The translations under genes were made by a program, and so were the position numbers. The notes beneath the pieces were generated by a model. The model did no database searches. It was not told where the DNA came from and saw nothing but the letters and a program-made list of their open reading frames with translations. A stretch of DNA of 64,000 nt. Origin: Tenodera sinensis (taxonomy: Eukaryota > Arthropoda > Insecta > Mantodea > Mantidae). Position 1 is the first letter of the stretch. The number at the start of each line of letters is the position of its first letter. The stretch spans positions 58,471,716-58,535,715 of the forward strand of contig CM060969.1 of the NCBI GenBank assembly GCA_030765045.1, in the 5' to 3' direction. Below, piece by piece: positions 25,535-36,690 of this stretch.

Positions 25535-26183
25535 ACTTTCTCTGCTACATAGTTTACAGTAGGTATGTAGAAGTATTCTCGGTGTCGAGATGAGGCCCTC
25601 TGAATAAAAAGAAAAATTTTTAGAGAAGGGTGGTGTGTGCGTGCGCGTGTGTGCGTGTAGCATAACTCAAACGAAAAGTCGGTTAAAAACCAAAGTTGGG
25701 ATTTAAGTTTAATGTCTTTCAAGAATGCGACACGAAGATTTTGAAGATTTCCGGCTATAGCCCGTGTTATCCTGTTTACTCCAGATGATTTTTGCATAAC
25801 TAGCAAACCCTTAGAGATAGACCAAATGTTGCTATACAAAAAGTGTAGGTACATCTTTAAAACACACAAGTTACATCCAAGTGCTTTTTTTTTTTTTTTT
25901 TTTTTTTTTTCTTCTTTCTTGAACCATTTCGGAGATATTCCTTGTTATCTGATTTTGCAATACTTACTTTTTTAAAATGGAAGGTCGTTATTCACTTTTT
26001 TATATGTTAGCCGTGCAAAGAGAACGGAATTTCAAGACTTTAGAAGAATTGACTGTCACTCAATTCCCTTGCACCTACAAGAAAATCAGCAATAAGATAA
26101 TTTCTGCAAATGTGTGTCTCGATTAACACGAAGATAGAGGAATAAGAGTTCGTAAGAATAGTTAATACAAGAATAGAGAAAGT
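25535..26183 (+). mobile_element. R0.9 dispersed repeat, copy C (internally deleted)
   Basis: The head ACTTTCTCTGCT and tail AATAGAGAAAGT frame a copy missing the block between ACACGAAGATTTTGAAGA and TTCCGGCTATAGC that other copies retain. A GT/GC patch lies at 25632-25660 and a T-tract at 25886-25910. Confidence 0.7.
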
Positions 26184-26689
26184 CATGTGAGTGAACACAT
26201 CAGATTTTTCTGCTTGCCTTTATGTACGTAATGTGATTTGTTTCATGCTTTGCTAAAAAAATTGTGTGTATGTGTGACCGCACGCCCGTGTACATGTGTG
26301 TGTGTTCGTGTGCACGCGCGCTTTGTTATGTTTGCCTTTATGCAATGCGATTGTTTTGTCTTGGTGAAACATGTGTTTGTATATATGTGTGTGTTGTGTG
26401 CGCGCTTTTGGACCGAGTTTTTATGCTTCTGGGAACCATGTTCCAAGATAATGAACTAAGTATATATAGGCACAGATAGTAAAACAAGCTTTTGTAAGAA
26501 TAGTTAGTGTAAGACGTAAAAGTTAATACATGGTAGTGGGTAGATAAGGTAATAGATTTAAATCATCAGAATTTTTACCTTTTGTAACGAGATTAGATTC
26601 TTTTCTCCCCCACCACCTCCTCCTTCTCTTTCTGGTTTGTCACCCTATTTCTGAAGAAATGTTCTTGGCGTTTACGACGGAATAACTCT
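26184..26689. other. GT-rich, non-coding stretch
   Basis: Irregular GTGTGT/GCGCG runs (26263-26315 and 26380-26406) create cysteine/valine-rich frames on the plus strand that are not genes. Confidence 0.5.
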
Positions 26690-26960
26690 AATCCAGGCAT
26701 GGGCGTGAAAGGAGAGATAGCAATTGAACTTGTCTCACTTATCCCGCATTCTCTTGCCGAGCCGAGTGACGAAAGTTGTTTCGATACAAGCGCAATGGAT
26801 GCTTAGTTCCACCTGCGCGGTAATATGTGTTTTGTTTATATTAAACATATTTTGCATGCAATAATAATTATTTCAGCCACCTACTGTGGTTAGGCCAATT
26901 ACATAAGCTTTAAGTTTATAACCTTTCTTTATGCTATGCATGTGATATTGCCAAGATTTA
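26690..26960. repeat. Dispersed repeat family K, copy 1
   Basis: It matches 62560-62830 with shared phrases including GAGAGATAGC, CATTCTCTTGC, AAGCGCA, TTCCACCTGCG and CACCTACTGTGG in the same order. The family is of unknown type. Confidence 0.65.
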
Positions 26961-27776
26961 TAGAATAATTAATTAAAACTTCAGGAAAGAACACAGAAAT
27001 TTTAGAGCAGCGGTAATTTAATTCACTAAGGTGTAATTTTTGTATATCCAGGCTAGCTTGTCCCCTTAAATTATCTCCAAGTTCTTGAAGCTCTAAAACA
27101 AGTGGTACGCTGTCCATTTCAGAGTAGGTTTTATAAAATCCTATTTCCTTGAATATTTTCTAAGTGCCGTCGTACACGGTTACGTACTGTGTATACTCAC
27201 AACGGCATTTCTGAAACGGACATCAGAGGCATGCTAGGTATTTAATATTATACATTCCTGGGAAATCGCGGACAATATTCATGTGGATATGGCACATAAA
27301 GGGTACAAAAGCACAAAAGGGCTCAATTCAGAAAATTGCGTTAGTGACCGACCGCACGGACATACAAAAGTGTTACATTTTGTAGGCTAGCGTAGCCAGC
27401 GTAATATCAATAGACCTCCAGGCTTCTCACAGTGATTCAAAATAGCAATGCTGCTTCCTGTCATTTGTAATTATCCTCTGTGCAGCAGGCCCGAGAGAAC
27501 TACGACAAAACAAAAGAAAGAAAAAAAAATGTGAAGTATAAATTTTCTGCTGTAGGACAGCTGTTGAGAGAACGTGCACTGATCTGCTTGTAAACCAACT
27601 AGGTACCTATAAGCTGGCTTTAGATTATTTTGTAATGTTAGTAATGCGTTTCAAGCGATCTTGAGTATTGATTAGTGGATAATCCCATACCTAAGGACCC
27701 TTAAGGCAACCGTATTGTGATTTTAGTTGAAAGTTGAACGTTTTGTAGTGTTTCTGTCTTATACTCGTAGTATATA

Positions 27777-28423
27777 CGAGGTGCAGTCCAAAAGTAACGC
27801 ATAAAAAGTTCTCAATATTCTTTATTTACACAAAATCATCCATAACACGCATATCATTTTTCCACATAGTCTCCTTCTTTATTTAAATAGTTGCCAATGC
27901 TCAACCCATTTTTCAAAACAGTTTTTGTAGGAGCCTTTGGGTATGTTTTATACACCGGTATACTGCAGATCCTAGGCTTGATCTCGAAGAGAATTGTCTT
28001 CCTCGGAGTGTTTTTCAGGGTGTCAAACAGGCAGAAATTGCTCGGAGGAAGGTCAGGTGATTAAGTGTCTCAATTTCATTTTGCAGTAGAAATTCGGTGA
28101 CAATCCGAGCCTTGTGTGGTGAAGCATGAACACACCAGTTCAGGCCGATTTTCTCCAATAGCAGGTTCCTCAGAATGTCTCTAACACTCTCCAGTGATTT
28201 ATATGCTCTTTGGAAGAGGATATGACACTATCACCCTTATCATACCAATATATTGAATAACAGTGTTCTTTGCAGATGAACCAGATGAGCAAGGTCGGCA
28301 AATAGGTGCTGGTCACTTTTTCTGTTTTGAGCTTTTCATCCATCTTTTCACATTACTGAGTACAGTGCATAATCCAAACAGAGACAAGTTCACGGTGAAT
28401 ATTGACACAGTTTTCACCTTTTA

Positions 28424-28470
<47 letters not shown>

Positions 28471-28687
28471 GACAGCATGCTGTTCTCGCGAAAATTCCAT
28501 AATAAGCAGTACGCAAATAGCTTCTTAAGCAAACAGCCACTGCACCTTCATGCGCTCACTCTTGAAGTCGAACTGATGGTTTGCTCGTTGTCCCAGGTCA
28601 TCTCCTTCCCCCACCATCGTTTCTGCTGCAGCAACAATCATACAGTCACAACAAAAATGCATGCGTTACTTTTGGACTGCACCTCGT
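27777..28687 (-). mobile_element. mariner-type transposon, 911 bp, perfect 24-bp inverted ends
   Basis: The 24 bases 27777-27800 (starting CGAGGTGCAGTCC) are the exact reverse complement of 28664-28687, and both sides are flanked by TA. A mariner transposase relic lies between on the minus strand. A 42-base A-tract (28425-28466) interrupts the interior. Perfect ends with a ruined gene suggest that the ends were useful longer than the gene, as for a cross-mobilised non-autonomous copy. Confidence 0.9.
27826..28170 (-). pseudogene. mariner transposase C-terminal remnant
   Basis: Minus-strand reading: LLEKIGLNWCVHASPHKARI, VTEFLLQNEIETLNH, then KTLRGRQFSSRSSL and KKETMWKND. In intact mariners this region has the second catalytic aspartate in HDNA.PH.A, then HPPYSPDL.P.D. 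Here the D is replaced in the CVHASPHKA stretch and the PPYSPDL.P.D block is destroyed by frame changes. Several stops follow. The assignment is firm because of the flanking mariner ends. Confidence 0.8.
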
Positions 28688-28870
28688 AGTTCAGTCTAGA
28701 GCGAAATATGGAATCTTACTTTTGTCACTGAATTGTTGCAGAAGTAAGTTTTAATCTCGGATTAAGGTCGATAACATCTTTGCACGTAAGTTCCTAAGAA
28801 ACAAACTGTTTCACGTTTTTAGTACGTACATATCTAAAGCATTTGAGGTGATAGAGTTTATCCCCCTTTT

Positions 28871-29785
28871 ACTTTCTCTACTTCGTACGGTTAGTAGGGG
28901 AAGTATAGTATTCGACTCAAACACTTGATGTTAAGATTTCACCGGAAATATATATTTTGAGGCCCACTGAATCCAATAAAAGCATTTTAGAGAATGGTCT
29001 GCGCGCGCGCGTGTGTCTGCCTGGGAACAGCATGACTCAGAAACGTAAAGCCAGTTAAAAACCAAAATGGTATTTATGTGAATATCTTTCAAGAATGCGA
29101 CACGAAGGTTATTAGGAAAATTCCTCCACTGTAAACTACCCTTTCCATGGAAAATTTTGATTTTCTCAAAATGGCCTTAGCGATTTTGATTAAAATGCCA
29201 TATGTGTAAGATATTTTTATGACAATTAAGTGTATATTTTGAATCTTCTGGCGCAACTGGTAAACCTTAAAATATGGACCAAATCTTGCTGCACAAAAAT
29301 GTAGATCTCGTTAAAACACAATTTATTTCATATTCATGTTCTTTTGGGGTTCACCATTTCCGAGATATTGCTTGTTATTAGTTTCAAGTTTCAAGATCTA
29401 GTACTTTCTTTAATTGGATTCATTATTCTTCCTTTTTCTTTCTTTCTTTCATTCTTTCTTTCTTTTTCTTTCATTCTTTCATTCTTTCTCTTTCTTTCTT
29501 TCCTTCTTTCTCTCTTTCTTTCTTTCCTTCTTTCTCTCTTTCTTTCTTTCTCTCTTTCTTTCTCTTTCTTTTTCTTTCTCTTTCTTTCTTTTTTTTCTTT
29601 CTTTCTCTCTCTCTTTCTCTTTCTCTCTTTCTTTCTTTCTCTCTTTCTTTCTTTCTCTCTTTCTTTCTTTCTCTCTTTCTTTCTTTCTTTCTTTCTCTCT
29701 CTTTCTTTCTCTCTCTTTCTTTCTCTCTCTCTTTCTTTATTTCTCTCTCTTTCTTTCTCTCTTTCTTTATTTCTCTCTCTTTTTT

Positions 29786-29841
<56 letters not shown>

Positions 29842-30422
29842 TATCGTTTCTGATTTTTATCGCAAGTACCACCATGGAAACACTTGAAGACGGTTTTCGC
29901 AAGATATAACTAGATTTTTATTACATTCAATTCTTAATCTACAAATCTGTTGTAAGGCAATTAAATATATATTTTGGGAGCTGTCCACCACATTGAACTT
30001 CGAGGGATTATCATGCAACCAAATACCTAAGTCTAATTTGTACGGTTTTCAGCTGTTTCTACCATTCGTTTATGTTTATGTTCCAAGACTTTTCATAATG
30101 TCTTGTAGGAAGCAAACTAACTTTAACTTTAATCCTGTGAAATCCTTCGCAGTGAAAACGCTCAAAGTGACTGCGGGTCTCTTGGGCAAAATTATGATAC
30201 ATTTGGTGATACGTATTAAAAATACACATGCACAGGTAACTCCGTGATGGTGTTATATTTATCTCCTGGTCATAACGCTGACGCTTAAAGCCGATTTATT
30301 CTCGTATTCCTTTGGCATCTACAAGAAAATTAGTGAGTAATAAGTTGTGGAAATGTTTATCTCAGTTAACATGAAATAGAGGAATAAGCGTCTTTAAGAT
30401 AGTATGTACAAGAGTAGAGATA
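28871..30422 (+). mobile_element. R0.9 dispersed repeat, copy D, split by (CTTT)n
   Basis: It begins ACTTTCTCTACTTCGTACGG and contains GATTTCACCGGAAATATA, a GCGCGCGCGTGTGT patch and ATTTTGATTAAAATGCC. It is broken at about 29400 by the pyrimidine tract and unrelated DNA, then resumes near 30290 (CCTTTGGCATCTACAAG) to the tail AGTAGAGA. It is enlarged by about 0.7 kb relative to copy B. Confidence 0.6.
29427..29842. repeat. (CTTT)n/(CT)n pyrimidine tract, about 415 bp
   Basis: One strand is almost purely C and T, in mixed TTTC and TCTC units ending in a clean TTTC run. Such mirror-rich tracts can form triplex (H-DNA). The frames of repeated Phe/Leu/Ser or Lys/Glu/Arg are artefacts. Confidence 0.95.
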
Positions 30423-31203
30423 TTTTTACTTTTATAAGCGCGTGATTTTAAAAATAATGCCTTAATGCTCTTCATTTTAGGTTAGTTCGTTCAGTTTGCA
30501 ATGAAAGGGACAATTTACTCTTTTAAATCACGGTTTCATATAGAAATTAATTGTAAGTACCCTCTTTATGTTTTGAAAAATGAAGATAATAGATGGCATT
30601 TGTACACATTGTTACATTTTATTCGTGGAATAGAATTACTACAGTAGACAATTTTGAACCTATCTGGATAAATTCAAAATCACTTGCAAACAGTATCTCT
30701 GTTGTGCCTAGTGAGTTGTTAGAGGTGGATATCATTTACACATAATCTTCGCAAAATACAGGAACACACTGACATGAACGGCCAGGACAAACAGGTAGAT
30801 TACGTATGCACAAGGATATTTCGCCTCAGGAAACAGACAAGGTTAAAAATCCCTATGTTGTACATACACGGGGCTTTTTGCTCGTTTGTTTTTGTTTTGT
30901 TTGCTCCACGAAATAACGATACAAGGCTTTCAGCGTGTTGCGAATATGCGGAGCAATAAAATTAGTGTTAGCGAATTTCAAGAGGTATATGCATGAATGA
31001 TATTACAAATTAGTGCAGAAATGCAGTAACAGATCTGAAACTGTATAATACATGGATGTCGCAAAATTTAACGGCGGGTAGCCCGATACAAATCCAATTA
31101 AGGCTTGCCACGCATTGCAATGTTGTATAGTTATACACACACCGTGAAATGGCACTGTAAAGCCAGTAATATAAATGTAATTTGCACTCACAAAATTTAT
31201 TTG

Positions 31204-31205
<2 letters not shown>
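30423..31205. other. Unassigned AT-rich DNA
   Basis: No recognisable frame, RNA gene or repeat copy. Confidence 0.5.

Positions 31206-31299
<94 letters not shown>
31206..31299. repeat. A-tract followed by (AAT)n
   Basis: About 30 A residues lead into about 21 AAT units, the arrangement expected of a retroposon tail that acquired repeats. No retroposon body was identified upstream. Confidence 0.9.
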
Positions 31300-31300
<1 letters not shown>

Positions 31301-31589
31301 TAATAGTTACAAGGTGCCATTAAATTTTCCGACAACCATTGTAATTGATAAGGAATATTTCATTTAGCATGTATAACTTATATTTGATATTATATTTTTA
31401 CGCGCTATGAAACCAGAAAAGGTGTTCAGATGTATATCATAAGAAACTAATTTACAAATGAAATCCAAATTGTGTGTTATCTGTATGTAGTAGATAAGAG
31501 GTGAAAATGCTCTGCTATACCAATTAAGTTTGCTTTTAAACAGCAGAAGAATTTTATACAACTCGCCACATTTAAACCCCTTGAAGGTG

Positions 31590-32200
31590 GTATTAAATAA
31601 GCATATTTAACGTGATGTGACAAAATGCCAAAAGTTCAATCCAGTTATTTTTTCTCGGTTTATTTTCCTCCAAAACGTTTACACAAATGCACAGAGCTCT
31701 TTTACGGACATTAACAGTCTTCAATCCTTCCTGATATTACAACTCAACTGTTTTCTTCTCGTACCCTTGACTCACTCCTTTTTGTCTTCCTTCACTTTCT
31801 CTGTTTCTCAAACAATTTACTTTAACGTTACAATTGCTCAACATTCATTAACTAATTCGCTATCTGCCTTTCGACGTGACCGGACACACACATACACGCG
31901 CGCGCGCATTAAAAACTGACTCTGAACTGTTCCTTATATAGCAAGGATGACGTAACACAAACCTTTCTCGAACTTCACCTTTTCTGGAACTTCTAGAAAT
32001 ACGTCGGCCGACGGATACTTCTCAAATCATTTCGAAAACCCATTTTGATTCTGCATCTCTGATTGTTTACTAGTGTGAGTGGTGTGGGGCAGCTTAATCT
32101 TGAGCACCTTTGATAAGCGCTGCGCCTGGTATGTGATGTGACGTAGCTTGACCTCGACAGTCCTTTGTTGTGCGCCGCGGCCGGCGTCTCAGCAAGTTTC
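31590..32200 (-). mobile_element. LTR-like repeat with heat-shock-like sites and TATA box
   Basis: The minus strand holds TTCTAGAA (31998-31991), TTCCAGAA (31989-31982) and TTCGAGAA (31972-31965), then about 25 bases on a TATA box (TATATAAGG near 31940). The segment GGGTTTTCGAAAT...TTTGAGAAGTATCC...GACGTATTTCTAGAAGTTCC aligns with 63930-63995, and a diverged relative lies at 46546-46930. Inverted TTC/GAA units are the binding sites of heat shock factor. A shared promoter-like block in dispersed copies suggests an LTR. Borders are uncertain. Confidence 0.45.
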
Positions 32201-32239
32201 TACAAGTAAAGATTGTGATATATTAATATGCGAACGGGA

Positions 32240-33910
32240 TTTGATATTGGATGGTTTCCAATTGCCAGTCTTTGAAATTATTAACACCAGCATTTAATGG
32301 CGCAATTTAATTTACTTTGAGAATTATCAAGGTAGACTTCTTCTAAAGCAGGAATAGCGAGAATGCGTTCTTTCCCCGAGTCCCACTAAGAGTCATCCTG
32401 TGGGCATTTGTTTCATAGACCCTGCCTGCTCTTCAAATATCCCCACAGGAAATAATCACACGATGTTTGATTCGAGGAACGTGTCGGTTACAAATGTTTG
32501 CTATCACTGCGTGATGCGTGCCGTGTTGATGTAACACATCATATTTCTTAATCTGAAACTCGTCTTCGAAAATTTTGTGAGTTTCCTAAATTGTACGTGT
32601 TTGGATAGGTATATTCATTAACAATTTGAATTATTTATTTTACCGGGAAAGTCATTTTCCGATGTGTATGAACTGAAGAAATGCTGACAGAATAATGCTA
32701 ATTGTCTATTTGAAAGAAGAGTGACAACTGTCAATTATTCATATTGCATAAAATTGTCCATGACTGACTTGCATTGTGGACGAATTTCAACAGCAATGCA
32801 TATTACTACACAACGGAAATATTGCACTCGCATTTAAACGGGAGATGGGTCACCTGCATACACCATAAATACGTATATTACACTCAATAGAACTTCATAC
32901 AGATTAACGGGCAAAAATCAGAAAACATTTAATTCTCTTGGGGGAAAAACCATTACATGTTAAGTACTAGTATTTAAAATCACAAAGAATAGCCTGGATA
33001 TGTCACAGTAGATCTATAATCTAAATATTTAAACTATCCTAATTCTACTCACAGAATTTTCAGAAATTACTAGAATAGTGAAGGGCGCTTCAAAATGCTG
33101 TCTTAACAGTAGAGGAATTAATGTGACGCGCGTTCTTTAAGTATTCACGAAAGCTCAGAAATTAAGACTGTTAATGAAAGCGACTTTGGGAGTAAAACAC
33201 ACTGCATAAAATATATTGTTTATCAAATGAAATGCCCATTTTCTCAAGATAAGTAATACCATTCAAAAAGATAATTTATTGCAAGGGTAAAAACAGGAAT
33301 TACGAGTTTGTTTCACAGTTGCAGAATCCTATTTTAGTGGCCGATGTAATTGCTTCAGTCAACAAGAACTTACGAGTGGGCTTGTCCTTTGCGGACAACC
33401 ACATTTTGCAATGGAGAATGTGTTTGAGACGGCTAATTTAACTGTAGAAGGACAAATGGCAAGTGCAATTGTTTCTGATTGTAAGCAGTTAGTATTGTAA
33501 AACACGCTGAAAGCAACAAGTACAATGTAATGACCTACAGATGAGTTACAGTTTGGATAAAGCTTTTAATCAGTGAAAAACACGATGGATAACAGTTCGA
33601 CTGAAAAATAATTTACAATGCGCAGTGTTATAGTCATTTTACCCAGTTTGATTTACTTTTTTATTCATAACCCCACAAGCATTCCGATAACGTAAATTTC
33701 AGGAGATCTAACGCAAGCCAGAAATATTGTTAAGAATTTGTAGTGTTTTGTTCTTCCGAATGTAAAAGTCGAAAGCTTTTTATTTCCGTATTTTCCGTAT
33801 GCTGTTAAAGTAGCGGTGTGCAAAGGAATTGTAAATCTGAAAGCAACGTGCGCAAGTGATTTTAAAAATATTATGTTGCATTCACATTGCATTCTCCCCC
33901 CACTTGTGCA
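32240..33910. other. Long unassigned AT-rich stretch
   Basis: No paired repeat, conserved frame or RNA gene was seen over about 1.7 kb. It may be ordinary unique intergenic DNA. Confidence 0.5.
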
Positions 33911-34361
33911 CAAGATATTCCTACAGAGGGTTAAATATAGAGGAATATAGTAGGTTTAAGCGATAATAAAATATTTTAAGTGCTGATCGCTGTGTGATGA
34001 CTTTAAATTCTATCTTGCAAACCCTGAAGAAAAGAAAATCATAGTTTGAAGTGTTGCACTCACATGATCTTCTCTACTCTGGTACGATCTCTTCTTGGAA
34101 ACTCATTGTGTTATGCACCTACTTCATGTTAATCGTGATAAGCATTTGCAGAAATCGTCTTACTGCATATTTTGCTTGTAGGTACAAGGGGAATAGGGAA
34201 ATACAGTAGGCTTAAGAACTATTTTAAGAGTCTATTTAAAATATATACAGGTATTTTAGAAGTCAGACCAATAGAATATCTCATGGTAATTATTATTTAT
34301 TTATGCCAACAAACTTACTGTTGGTGTTTTTAAACACACAAGCCGTGTGTGGGCAAAGTTT

Positions 34362-34719
34362 TAAGAGGTAGAACTGGAACTTAAAAATTCAATGCCACAA
34401 CTGGGATTTGAACCACAGACCTTCCGCTTGCCGGGCGGACGCTCTAACCACTGAGCTATTGTGACAAACTGCCAGAATGGCATTAAATTCTCAAGCCAGT
34501 TCGTATTTCTCCTGGTAAACCACAAAGGCAGTATCACATCAGAGAAATACGAGAAATACGAAATACCAGGAGAAATACGAACTGGCTTGAGAATTTAATG
34601 CCATTCTGGCAGTTTGTCACAATAGCTCAGTGGTTAGAGCGTCCGCCCGGCAAGCGGAAGGTCTGTGGTTCAAATCCCAGTTGTGGCATTGAATTTTTAA
34701 GTTCCAGTTCTACCTCTTA
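34362..34719. repeat. Perfect fold-back of a tRNA-derived SINE (family A)
   Basis: The arm 34362-34517 is the exact reverse complement of 34564-34719 by eye, leaving a 46-base loop. Each arm holds a complete tRNA-like head plus the body start GCATTGAATTTTTAAG and, on the loop side, AGAAATACGAACTGGC. The left copy continues beyond the arm through AAGCCGTGTGTGGGC to a (TAAA)n-like tail near 34300, as in the family's other copy at 12.9 kb. The symmetry implies a recent event or conversion between the arms. Confidence 0.9.
34616..34687 (+). tRNA. tRNA-like SINE head, Ala(GGC)-like; mirrored at 34394-34465
   Basis: The 72 bases fold into a near-complete cloverleaf. The acceptor strands GTCACAA/TTGTGGC pair over 7 bp, D-stem GCTC/GAGC is perfect and anticodon stem TCCGC/GCGGA is perfect. 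The T-arm TGTGG/CCCAG has two mismatches around TTCAAAT. The anticodon position reads GGC, but position 33 is C instead of the near-universal U, and there is no discriminator-CCA context. It is followed by SINE body, so I take it as a SINE promoter head rather than a working tRNA gene. Confidence 0.5.
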
Positions 34720-35189
34720 GAATATCTCATTGTTAACTCCCCGTCCCCCCACACACATACGTACATAATTTGAGGTAAATTTTGTGCTGTAATGAAATTT
34801 AATTTTTTGTGCAGGAAGATTTTGTGTATTACGGTTTACCAGTAATGCAAAGGTCGTTCATAATGAAGAGGACTTCAGAAGCTAGGACCAGAAAATTCAA
34901 GATATAGGTTTCATTTGTCATGAAGATACGATAATTTAATCAAAATGATTGAAGCCATTTTTGACAAAATAAAAATGTTCAACAAATTTGCTAGGTAAAG
35001 GATAGTTTGAGATTGGGGATTTTGTTTAAAAAAGCTTCGTGTCGCATCCTTGGAAGAACGCTGAACTTAAATATAACCTCTAAATATACTTTTTATGATT
35101 TATTATATACGTGTATATTTCCTATCGAATTTTTGGATGGAATAAAATCTTTCTCTCCCGTAAAGTACGTCGTATAGAAAGTAAAACTG

Positions 35190-35845
35190 ACTCCAAATCA
35201 CACTTTGTCACGATTGCTGAAGTTTAATCTTCCTTTAGCTTCGGTAGTAAAAATTAACCGATAATGAACATCACTGAATGAGAAAGACGCAAACATCCCA
35301 AATGACATCTGTAAAGAAGTTTGGAATTGAAATAATATTGACGTGGGAACAACCGAACAAGTTTTAATAGTTGGACTTAATGTAAAGAATTCACCTGTTT
35401 AAGAAATCAAAGCGTAAAAAGCTGTCCAACTCCTCACTGCGTAAGATCTTTGGAAGCGGCAGTGTGCATTTATAAATACTATCTGCACCGAACTTTAATG
35501 TTATTCATAAGAAATTGAGCCTTAGCTGGTTTGAGAACAATTGACGTAATGCATGCGGTGACTGCATTGTATTTGTTGGTTTTGACGCACGATGGAAAAA
35601 TGCTGATTCGCTTTCTGTGCATACGGTTATTGTTAATTTTGTTTGTGACTGACATTTCAAAGAGAGTGATGCCACTTTCACTAGCAGTTACTTCATGTAG
35701 ACCTTTAGCGCACTATAATATGGCATTGTATTATATGGTACTACTATAGATGACATTTTTATAAGCAATACAATGCAATAGCAGTATTACATTAAAACCT
35801 ATTGTAATGCTTTCGCTCGTAATGTTAACGTGTGGCATAATACGG
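35190..35845. other. Unassigned DNA
   Basis: Nothing recognised. A 72-codon frame at 35531-35749 has no motif. Confidence 0.5.
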
Positions 35846-35871
35846 GATGGGGTGGGGTGGGGGGGGGGGGT
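35846..35871 (+). other. G-quadruplex-prone run
   Basis: Four or more G-runs of at least three, separated by single bases, then a 12-G run. This satisfies the usual quadruplex pattern on the plus strand. It may be a simple mutational G-tract. Confidence 0.7.
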
Positions 35872-36317
35872 ACTTCAGTACCTTTTCGGTCCCCCAAGAG
35901 CACTGCAGATTATGATCACACGGACATAGCTCAACGTGCCGCTCTGGCTGTGTTTCGCACAGCCGCTCCGGGATGCAACAGTCGGTATAGGAAACCTAAC
36001 TCAGGATTAATTTGCAATTGGAATAAATCTTTAGGTGTATCTCAAGTGCAGGACTATACTTGTAAATTCATGCATACAATTACTGTTATGCATTTCTCTA
36101 CACATGGGGAAAACATCACATGTAAGGTGTGTTATATGTTTTGTTTTCCACACCTAAAACTGTATATGGTCATAGAATTACAAAATAATAATGTTTATGT
36201 ATAAATTTATGAATGATATACCTAAATAATTCAATCCCTCATATATAATTCAAGTTGTATTATATTTAACTATTCATTTTACTTTGGTCCAAACTAGTTC
36301 TATGGGATTGAGATTAC

Positions 36318-36690
36318 AGATGTAGACAAGCAGATAAAAAGTGGTCCAATAAGACAAAGAATGCATCCGCGTTAGGGATCTCTGTAGGTTTATTTGTTTC
36401 AATCATACTCTGAAGGTCTGTAGAACTGTCACTCTGAACCCTTTTGTCCTACAACCACAATATCTATCATAGCAGATTTCACAGCACTCCTAGGTGGGGG
36501 TTTCTCTACTTCTACAGTTCTTTTAATTTACTTCCGATATAAAACTAGTGACTCTAAGATTTTGTAACTGAAATTAAGAGAAATTAGCAGCGATTAAACA
36601 TAGCGCAAATAACATTGGAGGTAAGTTGCCAGGCGCAATCAGCAGAAGAACGTTTGCGCGGAACTTTACAAACTCGGGTGAACAGTCAGG
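36318..36690 (+). repeat. Dispersed repeat family J, copy 2
   Basis: Homologous to 213-528 in the same orientation (see shared phrases there). It carries an extra segment around 36400-36460 absent from copy 1. Confidence 0.6.

Larger units (their letters stand above)
33915..35187 (-). mobile_element. R0.9 dispersed repeat, copy F (minus), carrying a SINE palindrome
   Basis: Minus-strand landmarks are the head GTTTTACTTTCTATACGACG (35187 downward), CCATCCAAAAATTCGATAGG, CGACACGAAGCTTTTTTAAA, ATTTTGATTAAATT and the tail AGTAGAGAAGATCATG near 34065. About 0.4 kb of SINE-derived DNA is inserted at 34295-34720. A second short fragment of the same family (33940-34030, GTGTGATGACTTTAAATTCT) abuts the tail. 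Confidence 0.65.

Noticed and set aside
26929..27117. Possible hAT-derived 62-codon frame (VPLVLELQELGDNLRG)
   Set aside because: Some resemblance to hAT-like proteins, but no diagnostic block was present and it could not be separated from chance.
29344..29902. Frames rich in Phe/Leu/Ser on one strand and Lys/Glu/Arg on the other
   Set aside because: They come from the (CTTT)n/(CT)n tract; no unique protein sequence is present.
35830..36204. 124-codon plus-strand frame
   Set aside because: Begins in a G-rich run coding Gly repeats; no domain seen.
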